A program made the translations under genes and the position numbers. Below, piece after piece: positions 23,646-35,952 of a stretch of DNA of 64,000 nucleotides (within the stretch, counting starts at the first letter, position 1; the number at the start of each line of letters is the position of its first letter). A model generated the notes under the pieces. It had not been told where the DNA came from. It searched no databases and worked only from the letters and a program-made list of their open reading frames with translations. The DNA is from Drechslerella dactyloides (taxonomy: Eukaryota; Ascomycota; Orbiliomycetes; Orbiliales; Orbiliaceae), in NCBI GenBank assembly GCA_020064725.1, contig JAGTWJ010000001.1, positions 248,001 to 312,000 on the forward strand. The letters are read 5' to 3'.

Positions 23646-25128
23646 CTACTTTTTCCGCGTCAGACCCTTGCGTGCGATCTGTTCTAGGCCCTCCTTGGCC
23701 TCCGAGTCTGGGAACATGCCGATCGCTTCTATCGCCTTCCGCGAGAAGCTCTCCGCCAGCTCCCGCGTCCGCTCCAACCCGTTGCTCTTCTGCACCATCT
23801 CCCACGCCTACACATCGAATGTTAGCATCTTGTCGCGAATATAATTTATGATACAGTGGACGGGGTTAATAGCGGAGCTGACTCACCTTATCGACGTCGC
23901 CCGCTTCTGCGAACTTGCGGTTGATCATCGGTCCGAGTTCTTCGTACTGCTCCCACGCGAACAGCACCGGCGCCGTCGCCAGCCCGAGCTTCAAGTCCGC
24001 CTGCGCGGGCTTGCCCAGGTCGCTCGACGCAACGGTGTAGTCGAGCAGGTCGTCCACGAGCTGGAACGACAGGCCCAAGTTCTTACCGTACAGATACGCT
24101 GCGTCCGCGACGTCCCGCGTGCTGCCGCCGAGAATGGCGGCCGCGCGACAGGACTTTGATATCAGCGAAGCGGTTTTCAGATATGTCTTCTGAATATAGT
24201 GCTCGAACGCCGCGGGGGAGTAGCGCAGCGGCGGTCCGCGGGCGTCGCCGGAGGGTGAGGTTGCGCCGTTGTGCAGCTGCATGAACTCGCCTTCAACGAG
24301 GTTTGCGATGACGGTGGCGAGCAGCTCGACGACTTCGGCGTCGCGCAGGCGGGCGAGCGCGACGGAGGCCCGGCCAAGGAGAAAGTCGCCGGCTAGGATG
24401 GCCATCTTGTTGCCGAAGGCCAGGTTGCCGGAGGGGCTGCCGCGGCGAGCCTCGGCGTTATCGATCACGTCGTCGTGGAGGAGGGAGGCGGCGTGGATCA
24501 TCTCTGTGATTTCAGCGAGGCGGGTCTGGGAAGGCGAGATCTGGGTAGTGATCATGGAGGGCGATGTCGGCGGCGCATCGGATGTGTAGGAGGGGTTGAA
24601 GTCCTGCAGGATGCTGGGGGAGGTTATCGGGGTGTTGATGTTGGCGGCGGGAAGTCGGGCGTCGAGGGGGAGCTTGGGGCAGTTGTAGGTTGCGCGAGCC
24701 ATGAGCAGGACGACGAGCGGGCGGAGGTGCTTTCCTTCGCTCTGGATGTAGTATTTGGCGACCTTGTCGAGGGACGGGTGGCCAGAGCTGAGCAGGTCCT
24801 GGATGTTCTGCGTCAGGGCCTTCATTTCGCCCGCCACGATGGCGGCGGGGTTCAGCGTGAAAGAGGGCGCGGCCTCGGCGACCAGTTCGGACGCCTTGTT
24901 AAGTGTCGCCCGCCAGGAATTCGAGGCCGCAGCTGAAGCCGAAGCATTGTGGCGACGCTGTTGGCTTCGCGATCTTCTAAACGGCGAGGGAGAGACGGGT
25001 CTCGTCTTGGTGGTGGGCTGCAGCTGGGAGCACAGGAGACACCGCGATGACGAAGCTGTCGTGTACGCCCGGCTGGCGGCAGCGGCGCTCCGTAGCAGGG
25101 ATGCGGACCGGCGGGTAGACGCGTGCAT
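23646..25128 (-). CDS. COQ1: Mitochondrial polyprenyl diphosphate synthase (COQ1), 2 exons
   Basis: Trans-prenyltransferase that builds the ubiquinone side chain in the mitochondrial matrix. Exons 25128..23887 and 23807..23646, 467 aa. The start gives an Arg/Ser/Ala-rich presequence without acids for about 75 residues, as expected for mitochondrial import. First Asp-rich motif: LLHDDVID (Asp219, 220, 223). Second: QLVDDLLDY (Asp359, 360, 363). GKHLRPL substrate-binding segment near 132. Between about 155 and 203 there is a Pro/Ser/Thr-rich insert absent from bacterial homologues. The frame stays open upstream to about 25509, but that part is GC-rich and overlaps the divergent promoter, so the ATG at 25128 is preferred. 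Confidence 0.94.
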
Positions 25129-25551
25129 CTTGGAGAGGGTTCGGCGGGTATCTTCAAGGTCGTCCCGGGGTCGTGAATCGAACGGTGTCTTATAGCCTGG
25201 AAAACGGCCGCGACATGGATATCGACACCGTCGGTGCACTCCGGGGCATGAAGTCGAGTTCGGATGCAGCGGAACCGGCCAATTGGCGTCGCGTCGCGCG
25301 GACAGGTGATCGAGGAGCCGCCGTCGTGGTCGTGGCGGGCGTCTACCGGCCCGGATGTTGCCGTCGAGGATGGTGTTTCGAGGTGGGATGAAATTCTCTT
25401 TCCGCGGCTTGGCCGAGCCGCAGTTGAGCCGCAGCCAAGAAATTCCCCGCGATGCGGCACGGCGAGCGCTGGTGCGGCGCCATGTGATGACGACACCGCT
25501 CCTCGTCACTTGCGCATTCCAACGTTCATCGCGACATCTCCATCCGCCACG
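25129..25551. promoter_or_regulatory. Divergent COQ1/UsgS-like promoter region
   Basis: 423 bp separate the two start codons and must contain both promoters. The region is GC-rich, stays open in several frames on both strands, and shows no TATA box that I can point to. Assigned by position only. Confidence 0.45.
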
Positions 25552-26970
25552 ATGACGAAAATGACGCCCGAAGTCTTCAAGGCCAAGGCCCTCGAGTCCC
25601 TGCAGAGCTTCGACCCGGGGCTCATCCTGCGCGGCGCCCAGCTCACCGTCGTGGGAGGTAAGCGGCGCATCCTCAACATTACATACAATGCATATCGATA
25701 GCTAATGCGTGCGCGTGTGATACACAGCATACAGGGCTCTCCAGAATCCAAACCTCTTCCACAGCCGCCACTACAGGCAGGCGGCCCTCGCCGTCCTCGC
25801 GGGCCTGCTCGTCAAGCTGATTGTCGACCTGCCGATTATCGCCGTCAGCCTGGCCGTCTCCTTCAGCGGGCTGTTCGTCGACGTCAAGACCGCGCACTGG
25901 GACGACTGGCTGATCTCCGGCGTACGCTTCATCGAGAAGAATGTCCTGCAGGTGCCATTCTTCCTCATGACGCTGACGACGCGTCTGCAGAACAATGCCC
26001 TCGATGAGATGTAGACACCCTCTCCTCCCATACCCTAAGCATCCCGGTATAAGGGCATTGGTGGCTAAAGTACGGTATTTGTGATCGCAGGTTCATGGAG
26101 TCCCTCCAATGGGTCGACACAACTTACATGCGCAAACACGCCTCCGACAACCCCGCCGACATCCAACGACACCTCTTCCACCAAAACCTCGTGCTGTGGA
26201 AACCCGGCGCCGCAGCAGCCGCAAACGCAGCAACCCCAGGTGAACGGAGACCCCGCAAGACCGATGACTTTATCAAGCGCATGCTCCGCAAGGGCGCCAT
26301 CTCACTCGCCGTCTACTTTTTCTCCACCATCCCGATCGTAGGCCGGCTCGTGCTGCCTGCCGCGTCCGCTTTTTCGATCCACCCAGTCGTGGGGATCGGA
26401 CCGGCGATCGCATTGTTCGTGGCCGGGTTATCGGTGCCCCGAAAGAAGATAGTGATCGCCCTACAGGCGTACCATGCGTCCAGAAACCTCGTCCGACAGC
26501 TGGTGCGTATATCCGGCATTCCAAAATCCTTATTCTCACATCTAATCAACGCATACGTAGTTGGAGCCGTATTTCTCGCGCATCCCGTTCACGGCCGCGC
26601 AGAAAAAGAAGTGGTTCCGCGAACGCCAGGGCCTGCTCCTCGGCTTCGGTATCGGTTTCTACTTGCTCCTGCGCATCCCGATCCTCGGCGTCCTCATCTA
26701 CGGCATCGCGGAGGCGTCCACCGCCTACCTCATCACCAAGGTATGCCACAGATAACCAAGCCATTTCTATATGCGAAGCTCCGTACAGCTGCTGATCAAT
26801 GTTCTCCGCAGATAACGGATCCGCCACCGCTGCCGTCTGAGGGCGAGGGCTTTGCAGCGACACAGGCGGAGTGGCAGGGCAAGCAAGACTTTGTGACCGT
26901 GCCGCTCAATCGGTCGTTGAGTGGCAAGGGCGCCCATGTACACAAATCGCGTCCTAGCAGTACTATCTGA
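25552..26970 (+). CDS. UsgS-like polytopic membrane protein, 5 exons
   Basis: Exons 25552..25657, 25728..26010, 26091..26502, 26561..26740 and 26812..26970, 379 aa. Hydrophobic segments: about 48-75, then FSTIPIVGRL..VVGIGPAIALFVAGL (about 205-255), and LLGFGIGFYLLLRIPILGVLIYGI (about 285-310). Recognisable family blocks are GAQLTVVGAYRALQNP, VLQVPFFLMTL and FMESLQWVDTTY. These recall the fungal UsgS and yeast RRT8/LDS (EI24-like) membrane proteins, whose biochemical role is not established. The final exon is a hydrophilic tail. Exon borders all keep phase; the second intron (26011-26090) begins GTAGAC, a weaker donor. The family name is from memory. Confidence 0.8.
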
Positions 26971-27631
26971 CGCGCGCGGAGATATGAGTCAAAAATCGTA
27001 GGTTCTGTATTGTATGTCATTTAGGTCGGAGCGGGTCTGGATCTATGGTGTTTGTACCGTATGATATGATGAATTGTATTGTATCGTAGCACGAAGGGAG
27101 GATTGGGAACGGATATGCAATTGTGTGGCTTTATTTGCCGATAGATCAATCCATAATATTTTTTCTGTCAAGCTCGCGGTTACGGTCTAAGACCCCCCAT
27201 GACGCAACCGTAGCTATCAGTTTATTTGAAGGATCATGCATCGATATAGCACTCTGGCTTGCGATACCCGTCCAGAGTACTGACGCCCTAACGTTGCTTG
27301 TTACGTAAAATCCAACTAAACATTAGATATCTAAATGCATGCATCTACTAATGTCACCGTCCACCCGGCCTTTGCTGACAAGATATAGATCTATCCAACG
27401 CCGCTTGCTCCAGATACGTACTTCCTTATAAACCTCAATCAAGACCGATCAATCGACCGGACCAATCACGCTCAAAGCTAGGCAGCGTGCATGCGCATCG
27501 TCAAAATAATAATATACACCGAATCTAAGAAAACTTGCATGCACCCAGACAATCGAAGCAAATTCCAAAAAACCACCGTGCAGGCAATACCCCATCGTTC
27601 AAAACATGCAATATCGATACGATACGTCAGG

Positions 27632-28290
27632 TCAAGGCTCCTGGTCCCGCTTCAACGGCACCATCTCATGCCCGTCTCCGCCCGTCGGAATAAGCCTCGC
27701 CCGTCCGCCGAACGCCAGCGGCCGCAACTCGCGCTTCTGACACAGCCACGTGGCCAGCGAGACCGTGATGACCGCGGAGCCGAGCTGCACGGCCCACCAC
27801 AGCCAGCTGGCGGGTAGGGAGCGCGAGTACAGCGTCGTAATGAGGAGGTGGATAAAGTGTATCGTGAGCGCAAAATCCAGCACGAGCTTCGTGCGGCCGA
27901 CGAGCAGCGTTATCGCCACGACGCTACAATTCACCAACCGCCGTTAGCGCGACCATTCACACTTCCATCAATCATACAGCTGGGTAAAAATCAACGGAAG
28001 GATAAAAGGCAAGGTGGGGTGAGGTGAAAGGGAAAAACCAACCTCGTCATGCTGTTCGCCAGCCATACTATCGCCACCGTCCACCCCGCCGCATTCTCCC
28101 CGTTCACAGGCACCCACGAGAACGGCCAGTCGAGCGAAAACCGCACGCCAAGAACGACGGCGGTAAACAGCAGCAGCACCGTCGCGACAGCGTAGAACGC
28201 TGTCTGCAGCGCCACGATCTGTGACAGGATGAGCAGCGGCGAGAGCGACTCGAGCGCGCTGGCGGGGCGGATGCGGCGGCGGCGGGCCAT
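27632..28290 (-). CDS. SYS1: Golgi membrane protein SYS1, 2 exons
   Basis: Four-span membrane protein of the late Golgi that recruits the ARL3 GTPase and so the ARL1/golgin system. Exons 28290..28043 and 27923..27632, 179 aa. Four hydrophobic segments are visible (about 20-45, 68-85, 95-115, 127-145). Family blocks: SPLLILSQIVALQ at the N-terminus, AGWTVAIVWLANS, KLVLDFALTIHFIHLLITTLY and WLCQKRELRPLAFGG. The intron splits AGC; the joined frame gives TSVVAITLLV. It converges on the UsgS-like gene, with 661 bp between stops. Confidence 0.92.
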
Positions 28291-29741
28291 GTCGTGCGAT
28301 TATTGTGTTATTATATCCGCAATCGATCCTCCTTCCCTTCCCTCGTGGACCCTTCCTCGCGGTCGCAGTCGTGTCCCAACTTCCTGTCGTTCGCAGATGA
28401 TGGAGTACTAGCTTTAGATGGTCGGAGTTATCGGTGGCACGGCCGACCGTCGCGTACGTTTGAGGTTGAGCGAAAAGGTCAAACGTTGGAGTATATTGTT
28501 TATCGGAGGAAATAGCCGTGAAGACAGTGCCGGGTGCCAGGTAGATGGATAGATAGTTGGATGTTGGCTCGGCCCGATGGATCGAATCTAGCGTCGTGGA
28601 TAGGTAATGTACTGACTATATCGGACGGCGGAGCGTCGTTGTTCCGAACAGGCGGACGGACAGGGATGCAGCTGCGAGCGACGTCCACACAACAGGCGCA
28701 GCTACGTAACTCGATGTGAACACGCACGTAGCTCCGTCGGTACCGATATCGCGATCGTCGAAGCAGTGAGCATACGGCGGTTTGGTCGTGGTGGTGATGT
28801 CGAGGACGGTATTACGTTCGGAAGGACGGTGTCCAGCGGCACTAAGGCCAGGTAAGTATATATACTTAACTCAGCGCTGCCGCCTGGACCTGTGAAAGGG
28901 GCGCCGAGCGCGCAGCAGCAGCTACCTGCAACACCAGCCCGCCAGCCAGCAGCTCAGCCACCACAGCCGCATGAAACGAAACAACAGAAAAACATTCACA
29001 CATTTTACTCTACTACTTCTTATCTTGTGCTACAAGGCTGTCTGCCAATGGTGCTTGGAGAATCGATATCTCGTCCATTCATACGTTTGTAGGTATCATA
29101 TCCCAGCCATGCATGGTCTAGTACTGTCCCGTGACCGACCTGAACTGAACTGCAGCAGTGGTACGAATTCGAATCTGCGAATAAACACACCGGGAACCCT
29201 TTCCCTCCACTCACAGGAAACAAAGAAACAGTGACCGCCAGACGTATATATGCCTCCGATGAACACCGAAGCGAACTCTCGACAGACGAACAGAACGAAG
29301 AGAAGAGGAGAGAAGAGAACGGGAAAGCAGCATGCATATGTGCGAAAAAGATAAAGTTATGAAGGTGCTACCGTCGAGAAAAAGAAGCGCGCAAGACGAA
29401 ATTATAAACCCGAAGAAAAATCGTAACAATCAATAAACGAGCATGTGAACGTCATTGCAAAAATTAGCGGCCCTAGGAAATGAGACAAATCGCGAAAAGA
29501 AGACCTCTCCACCAGACGCACGAACGAGAAATAAAACATCAGTCGAGATCGAAGGCATCGCACAATAAACTAACTAGACGCCTGGCGTGTAAATCAGACA
29601 GAAAGATAACGAAAAGCGTCTCTCAAAATCGAACAATCAGAAAACGCCGTGCTCGCTGACAGAAACCGTGACCGATGAATTCCCATTAACAGCCCTCCCA
29701 ACGAGCTCAATCATTAAACGCAAACAGGAAAATGCATTCGA
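28291..29741. other. Intergenic, no gene seen
   Basis: 1.45 kb from the SYS1 start to the stop of the WOPR gene. The first few hundred bases serve as the SYS1 promoter. From about 29200 to 29680 the plus strand is A-rich, consistent with a T-rich 3' region of the minus-strand WOPR gene. No coding motif noticed. Confidence 0.45.
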
Positions 29742-31091
29742 CTACCGGATGCCAAAATGCGTAAAGGACGCTCGATTCAGCTGCCGTAGCGCCCTCTCAT
29801 CCTCGCCAAATCCCAGTTTCTCGTTAGGGATGTCCTGCACGTCCAACGACGCCCCGACTGTCGCTCCCGGCTCCGCGCTGAAATTCGCTGGCGGCTCCCA
29901 GGGATCAACAGGTCTCGGAGGCGTCCTGTTCGGAAACGCCGAGCTGGCCGACCCAGGTGACGAATATCGACTGCTCTCCGGCGGCAGCAGCGGTAGCGGG
30001 GAATGATGGAAATTGGACGCTCCCCCCGGTGGATGCAAGTGTATCGATGACGGCATCGAGGGACGGTGCGGTAGCGGTGACGGCAACGGCTGCAACGTGG
30101 GATGCTGCTGCTGATCGTAATGGAGCGGAGAGCTCATGATCGGGTACCCAGGCGGCGGCGGGGGCGGGGCTGGTAACGAGGGTTCGTAAGGCCCTTTTGT
30201 AACAGCGGCGTTCGCGGCAGGCGGGCTGGTGAGCGGTACCGGTAGGGCGGCAGATGAGGGGTACCCGTTGTTCGGCGGGAAGTTGGTCGGAGGGGTAGAT
30301 ATCGGACTCGGCGGCCACCCATACGGACTGGGCATTTGCGATGTGACGGTGCCAAAGCCCTGTAGGTGGGACACTGCGGGTAGCTGCGGTGGTTGCATCT
30401 CCGGTCCGACGTGCGGTGCCTGCGAAGGCGGTTGTGTCGGCGGGAACGGCGACGGCAGCATCGATCTGGGTGCAGCGGCGACGGGGTGCACCGGCGGGGC
30501 AGCAATCGGCAGCGGCTGGTGCATCTGTGGCTGGGGTGGGGGGTCCGTAAGCGTTTGTTCAGGGTAGACGCCCGGCTGGGGTATAATATGCTTGAGCTGC
30601 GGGTCTGTCGACGGCTGCTTGAGCTCGCCCATATTTTGCGAGCGCGCGTAGTAGCTGATCAGATGCAGCTTCTGGTTCGTCGATGTGGTGATGCTGAACG
30701 ACTGCTTCATCAGTCCATCCGGCTTATATCTATACCCTTCCGACAGACCTTCCTTGTTGTCCGAGTCGCTCTCGCTGCCGTGGTCCGGCGACTTTCCGTT
30801 CGCAATGGCTGGAATGGAGGGGAACGTTGAGCCGCCGCCCCGCTTGCCTTCCATCTCGCGATAGCACAGAAAGCTGCCGGAGACTCGGCTCGCACTCCAC
30901 GACTTGCCGTCCGTCCAGCGCCGCATGCCGGCCTCGCGCTCGTCCCAGACAAATATGCTGCCCGACTTGATGCTCTGACGTTCCTTCTCTGACAGGCGGC
31001 GCTGCACGCGGGGTAACAGCCCCTGGCGGCAGGCCTCGAAGAGTATTATCGCGTCCATGGGCGACCGGACCATGCCGTGGTAGGTCTCCAT
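29742..31091 (-). CDS. WOR1: WOPR (Gti1/Pac2) transcription factor, WOR1/RYP1/SGE1 type, single exon
   Basis: Single 449-codon exon. Residues about 2-85 form the first WOPR half (YHGMVRSPMDAIILFEACRQ, GSIFVWDEREAGMRRWTDGK, WSASRVSGSFLCYRE). After a short acidic linker (DHGSESDSDNKE) the second half follows (about 118-150: YRYKPDGLMKQSFSITT, KLHLISYY). These blocks bind DNA in WOR1-family regulators, which control white-opaque switching in Candida, yeast phase in Histoplasma and pathogenic growth in Fusarium. The rest, about 160-440, is Pro/Gln/Ser-rich, as in relatives, and ends FTHFGIR. The sequence is closer to the WOR1/RYP1/SGE1 branch than to Pac2. No intron interrupts the coding part; a 5' leader intron is likely. 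Confidence 0.93.
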   Translation of the reverse strand: METYHGMVRSPMDAIILFEACRQGLLPRVQRRLSEKERQSIKSGSIFVWDEREAGMRRWTDGKSWSASRVSGSFLCYREMEGKRGGGSTFPSIPAIANGKSPDHGSESDSDNKEGLSEGYRYKPDGLMKQSFSITTSTNQKLHLISYYARSQNMGELKQPSTDPQLKHIIPQPGVYPEQTLTDPPPQPQMHQPLPIAAPPVHPVAAAPRSMLPSPFPPTQPPSQAPHVGPEMQPPQLPAVSHLQGFGTVTSQMPSPYGWPPSPISTPPTNFPPNNGYPSSAALPVPLTSPPAANAAVTKGPYEPSLPAPPPPPPGYPIMSSPLHYDQQQHPTLQPLPSPLPHRPSMPSSIHLHPPGGASNFHHSPLPLLPPESSRYSSPGSASSAFPNRTPPRPVDPWEPPANFSAEPGATVGASLDVQDIPNEKLGFGEDERALRQLNRASFTHFGIR

Positions 31092-31181
31092 CGTCCTGGC
31101 GGGTGCTACCTCGACGGGTAGCGGGTGGAGGAAAGTATAACGGATACGGAAGCCGTGAACGGTATTTTCGGTGTATACGGT

Positions 31182-31390
31182 CTGCTGGAGATGTTGATGT
31201 TAGCGGGCGGTTAAATCTCCAGCATCTCGGCCCTTTGCAAAAGCGCAGGCATTGACTCTGCGCAGCGGGCAAAATGCGCAATCCCCCTCCATAGCGCTCG
31301 GCGTGGAGGGGCTGCACACGCCGTCGACCGAACGAGGTCCGAAGCGAGCATGAAAGCACCAAAACGAGAAGTTCTACGGATCGTGCTCAC
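31182..31390 (-). other. Probable 5'-leader intron of the WOPR gene
   Basis: On the minus strand a donor AG|GTGAGC at 31390 and an acceptor CAG ending at 31182 enclose 209 nt. A GCTAACAT branch-like sequence lies about 18 nt before the acceptor. These are strong fungal splice signals in a region with no coding potential, 90 bp upstream of the start codon. Inferred from motifs only. Confidence 0.5.
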
Positions 31391-31822
31391 CTATACAATG
31401 AAAGGGTGATACTCAAGTCGAGTTAGTGTGCGTACGTAGGCGGACGTGAGCCTCAGCTCAGCAGTCCCTGCTAAAAGATGTCCGGCTCGGGTCCGTCGAT
31501 GGAGCTCTGTTCGGTGCAGCCGATGCTCGCAGTCGGAGAGACGGAGAAAGTTCGGTGGGTTGATCTCGCTTGGCGACGGTATCGTATCTGGTATCGATAT
31601 GGACAGGCGGGCAGACGATCGTCCGCAGCGTCTGGTGGTCGGGAGGAAGGCTCGTGTACGGAGACGGGAGATGGCCGGCGAGAGCTCGTCGGTAGGTCGT
31701 TTCGTGGTTGGCCGTCAGCGGCTGGCAGTCTGGCTGGCAGTCTGGCTGGGCTGGCAGGATCAGACGGAGCGAATCGACGAGCTGGAATTTAGCCCGTTTG
31801 TTCGGAGAAGGAAAGCGCCGGC

Positions 31823-31824
<2 letters not shown>

Positions 31825-31851
<27 letters not shown>
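31825..31851. repeat. (CAG)9 trinucleotide repeat
   Basis: Nine uninterrupted CAG units, then CAA CAC CAG. It lies about 735 bp upstream of the WOPR start codon, in the presumed leader or promoter. Confidence 0.95.
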
Positions 31852-31856
<5 letters not shown>

Positions 31857-32460
31857 CCAGCAGCGGGTTCGAGGAGATGACGCTCGGCGGCAGCGTGAAT
31901 CCGGCCTGATCAACGACGGCTGGCGGTCAGTAGATGGCGAGAGAGAGGTTACAGCTGGGCAAGGCAGGTTGCAGCTGGTTTGGAGGTGGACTGCATTACA
32001 TACGGCGAAGGTCAGGTAGGGATGCGGCGGGTCGCGGCTCGGTGCAGAGGGCACTTGAGGGCTCGGGGTGCTTGCCTGAGTGCTAACGTACCTGCCAGCG
32101 AGAGCACGTCGGGGAACGAGGGAAGGGTAACCCAGTTCGACGACAAACGGCGCAGGGTTCAGCAGCAGCCGGGCAAACAGCAGTGCGTCGGCCAATAGGC
32201 CAGTCGGATGCAGCTGGCGACAGTGGGAATGCTGCTGAAAGGGGCGGAAGGGAGCGAGGATGGAGGAAGGAAGGAGATGGAAGACGGAAGTAAGATGGAA
32301 GAGGAAGAGGGCTGCGATCTAGAGCGTCGATGGCGCAAGCTGAACGGATGAACGAGCGAACGAACGAGCGATGGATGATTGAATGAATGAATGAAAGCAG
32401 ACGCCTCTTTGACGCTTTTGGCTGCTGTTTTAATTTACTTACTCGGCGCCGTCTTCGAAG

Positions 32461-35400
32461 CTCGTACTATCCGAGAGCCAAGCCTTTGCTTTTGCGGCCT
32501 GTCCAACGGCCTCGACCGTAAAGCACTCGTGGGCGATGTAATAGTAATGTAGGTACCTTGCGCCGAGGCCTGCACGATGATATTGGAAAAGCTGCGACCT
32601 GCCCGTTGGATTCAAAGGTCAAGTGCCGGCGTCCTGCGAGTCCCGTCCAGACGTAGTAATGTAATGTACGAAGTATGTAATATAAGATTCCTTCACTGCC
32701 CTCCAACGTCAAATCAAAAAATACCCCGAACAATGCAGAGATTTATTTCCTTAAATACACTTCTTCTTATTCTTCTTCTTCAAGAAAAAAAAAAAAAAAA
32801 AAAACTGCCCGGACGCCGAGAAGCAACCAGGACAAGGCAGCGACAAGCAGACAAGCTGCAAGACAAGAGATTTTAAGGTTAAACTCGCCTTGCTCCAACT
32901 GACCAACTTTGAACTAAGGTCAACCTTTCTTCCTCGCCCATCCTGAAAACCTTATTCCACCCGAGGAATCCTGCCTGCTCGCTCTCCGACTTATGTAATC
33001 CGTTAATCTGCGTCCTCGCCCGGCGATGGCTCCTGGCGTGCATGCATACATACCAAGTCCTTACTTCTTTCCCTTCCTTCTTTACGTCCTTCCTAGCTCT
33101 CTCCTTCTTGCGACTCCCTATCTTCTCCATGCGTCGGATCAACGGGGAAAGCCCACGGTATACGTTACGTATCCCCAAGTCACCCACCTTCCGAGCACTT
33201 CGCTCCCGACGGCGTCTTAGTCGAGCCCAGCCCAATATGATACGATGCCATATATTATAGCTGCTCTTGGGCCAAGAAACAAGATGATGTTTCCTCTTGG
33301 CGGCACCTTGGCCAAGGCCGTTCAGCTGGATCGAACACACTCCAGCTACGTAAGCCCGTAGACCCACGCCTGCAGATTACACTAGCCGGAATCATGAAAA
33401 TTTAAATTTACCTTTTTACCCTTACGGTGTCGAAGGATTAAGGTTGGTGGAGGGCCGGCTGTTCGGAATCGAAAATATGCCGCATGACGGCAGTCATACC
33501 ATCACCACGAACGGTGCTTATTCGCGGGGAGGCGTCGAGTAACCAGTTAGAATCGTCCCGTATAGGCACACGCACTCCGTCCATCTTCCAGCGTACGGAA
33601 GGAGACCTTCGTTTTTAAACCGAAGTTAACAAAAAAAAATTTCCCTCTCTCGTATAACCTTGGATCGATTAGAAGTGACCCTCGCCGAAAAGTTTATTCC
33701 CACTACCACGATCGGTATGTGATCTCTTGGTATGTCACACCCGAACCTCGGATCTCACCGTGATTCAAAGCTTAACTGCTTTTACCTTCTTGTTCTTTTC
33801 CATCCGGCTTTCCTTCCTCGCTCGTTTAGTATACACGCTTTCCAACTTTTTTTCCCTTCCCTCCCCCGCATGCAGACAGCAACGACCTCGAAACCATGTC
33901 GGATTGAAAAGAAAGAAAACCTGTTCGTTTTCGTTTTTTTCTAACTTTTCGTCCAAGTTGGTTGGTGATTCGTGGCTTGCTGCAGCTTATTGCTCCCACA
34001 CGAGCCCAGCCAGCCTGATCGTCCATCCATGGCCATCCACGGCCATCCATACCTAACCCTCCCTGCCGGACTTGCCTCGCAAGTGCAGTGCCCAGCACAC
34101 GCTAATTTAAGCTTACCTGGCCGATGGAGCCAATCCAGTCGAATTGACGGCGCTCTTCCCTGGCTGCTGCAAGCGAGCAAGCGAGCGTTGCGTGATTTAA
34201 TTCTTTTCCTTAAATTCTCTGGACTTCGATCGAAAGGAGAACCGACGCATGTTTGACGGCCTTTTTCCAAGCTTCTCCAAACTCTTTATTTTCAACCACA
34301 AATTCTTTGTCATAGTATCGATAACATATTGGCTAAATATACTTTCCGTGAAAAACTTACATTGATATCACACGGGTTGTGTACTAGTGCATGCATATGC
34401 TGTGCTATTATGAAATATTTCATATTAGATCTCCAATTTCTGGCTAGTTCGGGGCGCGGCCCTCCTCCGCTTCTGTCACCCTCGTGGCCCCGCCAGCCAA
34501 TTTGGCAAGTTCAGCTGTTGAAACTTCGCTTACGTTATTAAGTTAATCTCGATGATTACAGAAAAATAATTCCGAGATTACGATATAAAGTAGTAACGCT
34601 GAAAAAAGGAAGGCCAAGTTAACTAGTGAGATTACGTGGCGGCGCAGCGATTCCACTATTATGTTATATTAGCCGTATTTGCATTCAGCTATCCAGAGTT
34701 GGGCCGAATTTACATCGAATTGAAGCAAAAGCCTGATAGGTATTCATTGCATTGCATGCTTGCCGAGAAGCCTTGATACTTGTATAACTACATACGTGCG
34801 CACATGTACGCCCTCGAAACGTTATTTCGGAATGTGTAGTATATCGATACGCAGATACGCATATATACATGTCTCCGGACCAAGTTTCCAGCCACTGGTA
34901 GCATACTGAAAGACCGCTGCCTGCGGCGCCATGACCGACTTGGCTATAAAGTTATATGAACCATGCATTGACGTTTTAATTAATTTGACGCAGCGAAACT
35001 AGATTACAGTTGGCGTGCCGCACACAAGATCTAGACTTATCGTGAGGCTTTGGAAAACTTTTCAGGTTGCGATATCGATTATAATACTCGCCAAGGCAAG
35101 ATTTCCCATCGTGTTCGCATCTGCGAGCCGGCATCTGCCCCAGCAGGTGTACATGAGAAGTACCTAAGTGTTACGTCTTATGGTCTCGTAGACTAAGCTC
35201 TCCGATGTTTAGTTCTGGCTTGCGTATCGATCTGCCTGATCTCGCAAACCAGACTCTTCGACGATCAACAGATTATATAGATCTGGCTTGCGAGGTTAGA
35301 GGTGTTTGGGAGGCGCTGAGATCCATTAGGCACATCGTCACAACCACCTTACGCACTTGCACCTGTATTTATACCCTTGAGAATGTTATTGTGATGTTTT

Positions 35401-35600
35401 ATAGTCAGTTTCTGGATTCGTATTAATTCAAGAGCTATGTCTCCCAAAATTATGCTCAGCCCGTCGCTTTCTGGAAGAAGGGAAAAAGTAGCGGATGTCT
35501 CGTTCTGGAGCGAATACACGACCCCGTTCCATATGTAGGAAGACCAGCCATGACGAATCGAAGTGTCGCCTGCACCCGTTCACGAGACCACACCGCCCAC
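32461..35600. other. Gene-poor interval
   Basis: About 3.1 kb without a recognised gene. It has an A-tract at 32789-32806, a CT-rich plus-strand stretch at 33700-33960, and AT-rich DNA from about 34260 to 35420. Frames here lack protein-like composition and splice chains. Confidence 0.45.
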
Positions 35601-35952
35601 ATATTCGAACCAAAGTCTGCCGCTCAATCCTCTAGATTCATAGACTCATCCTCATCCCCAGCCCAAACGTTCTCCCCATCTGCTACTTCAGATATCGCAG
35701 GGTGAGTAGACTTATAATCATTGGCTACGGCATCAATCCTTTGACAGCCAGGGTGGATCTGGGTTCTGTGCTGAAAAACGTTCAAAGGGCCCGCAGACTC
35801 TGGGTCGTCGAGGTAACCTGGGGCAGAAATCCAGCTAGCTGCTGGACCTTTTTTTCCATTTCCACATCACTGGCTTGCTCTTCTTGCCCTTGGATGAACT
35901 TTGTCCTTTGCTCTTCTTGCTAATCTTCCTAGGCGAACGTTGCGGGCCAGCC

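Larger units (their letters stand above)
31092..32460 (-). promoter_or_regulatory. Long upstream region or leader of the WOPR gene
   Basis: About 1.4 kb upstream of the WOPR start is low in complexity, with a (CAG)9 run and tetramer-like repeats (GAACGAGC, GAATGAAT near 32345-32395). A 245-codon frame on the minus strand (31458-32195) is open but has a poly-Cys run from the repeat and no family likeness. Relatives of this regulator often have very long leaders with upstream frames; that this is such a leader is inference. Confidence 0.45.

Noticed and set aside
24475..24936. Plus-strand frame opposite COQ1
   Set aside because: Shadow of the GC-rich COQ1 coding strand.
23866..25509. Longer N-terminus for COQ1 starting at 25509
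   Set aside because: The extra 127 residues are GC-driven and fill the divergent promoter; the Met at 25128 begins a proper mitochondrial presequence.
31458..32195. 245-codon minus-strand frame with a poly-Cys run
   Set aside because: The run is the (CAG)9 repeat read in another frame; composition is Arg/Ser/Pro-rich with no family likeness. It lies in the presumed WOPR leader.
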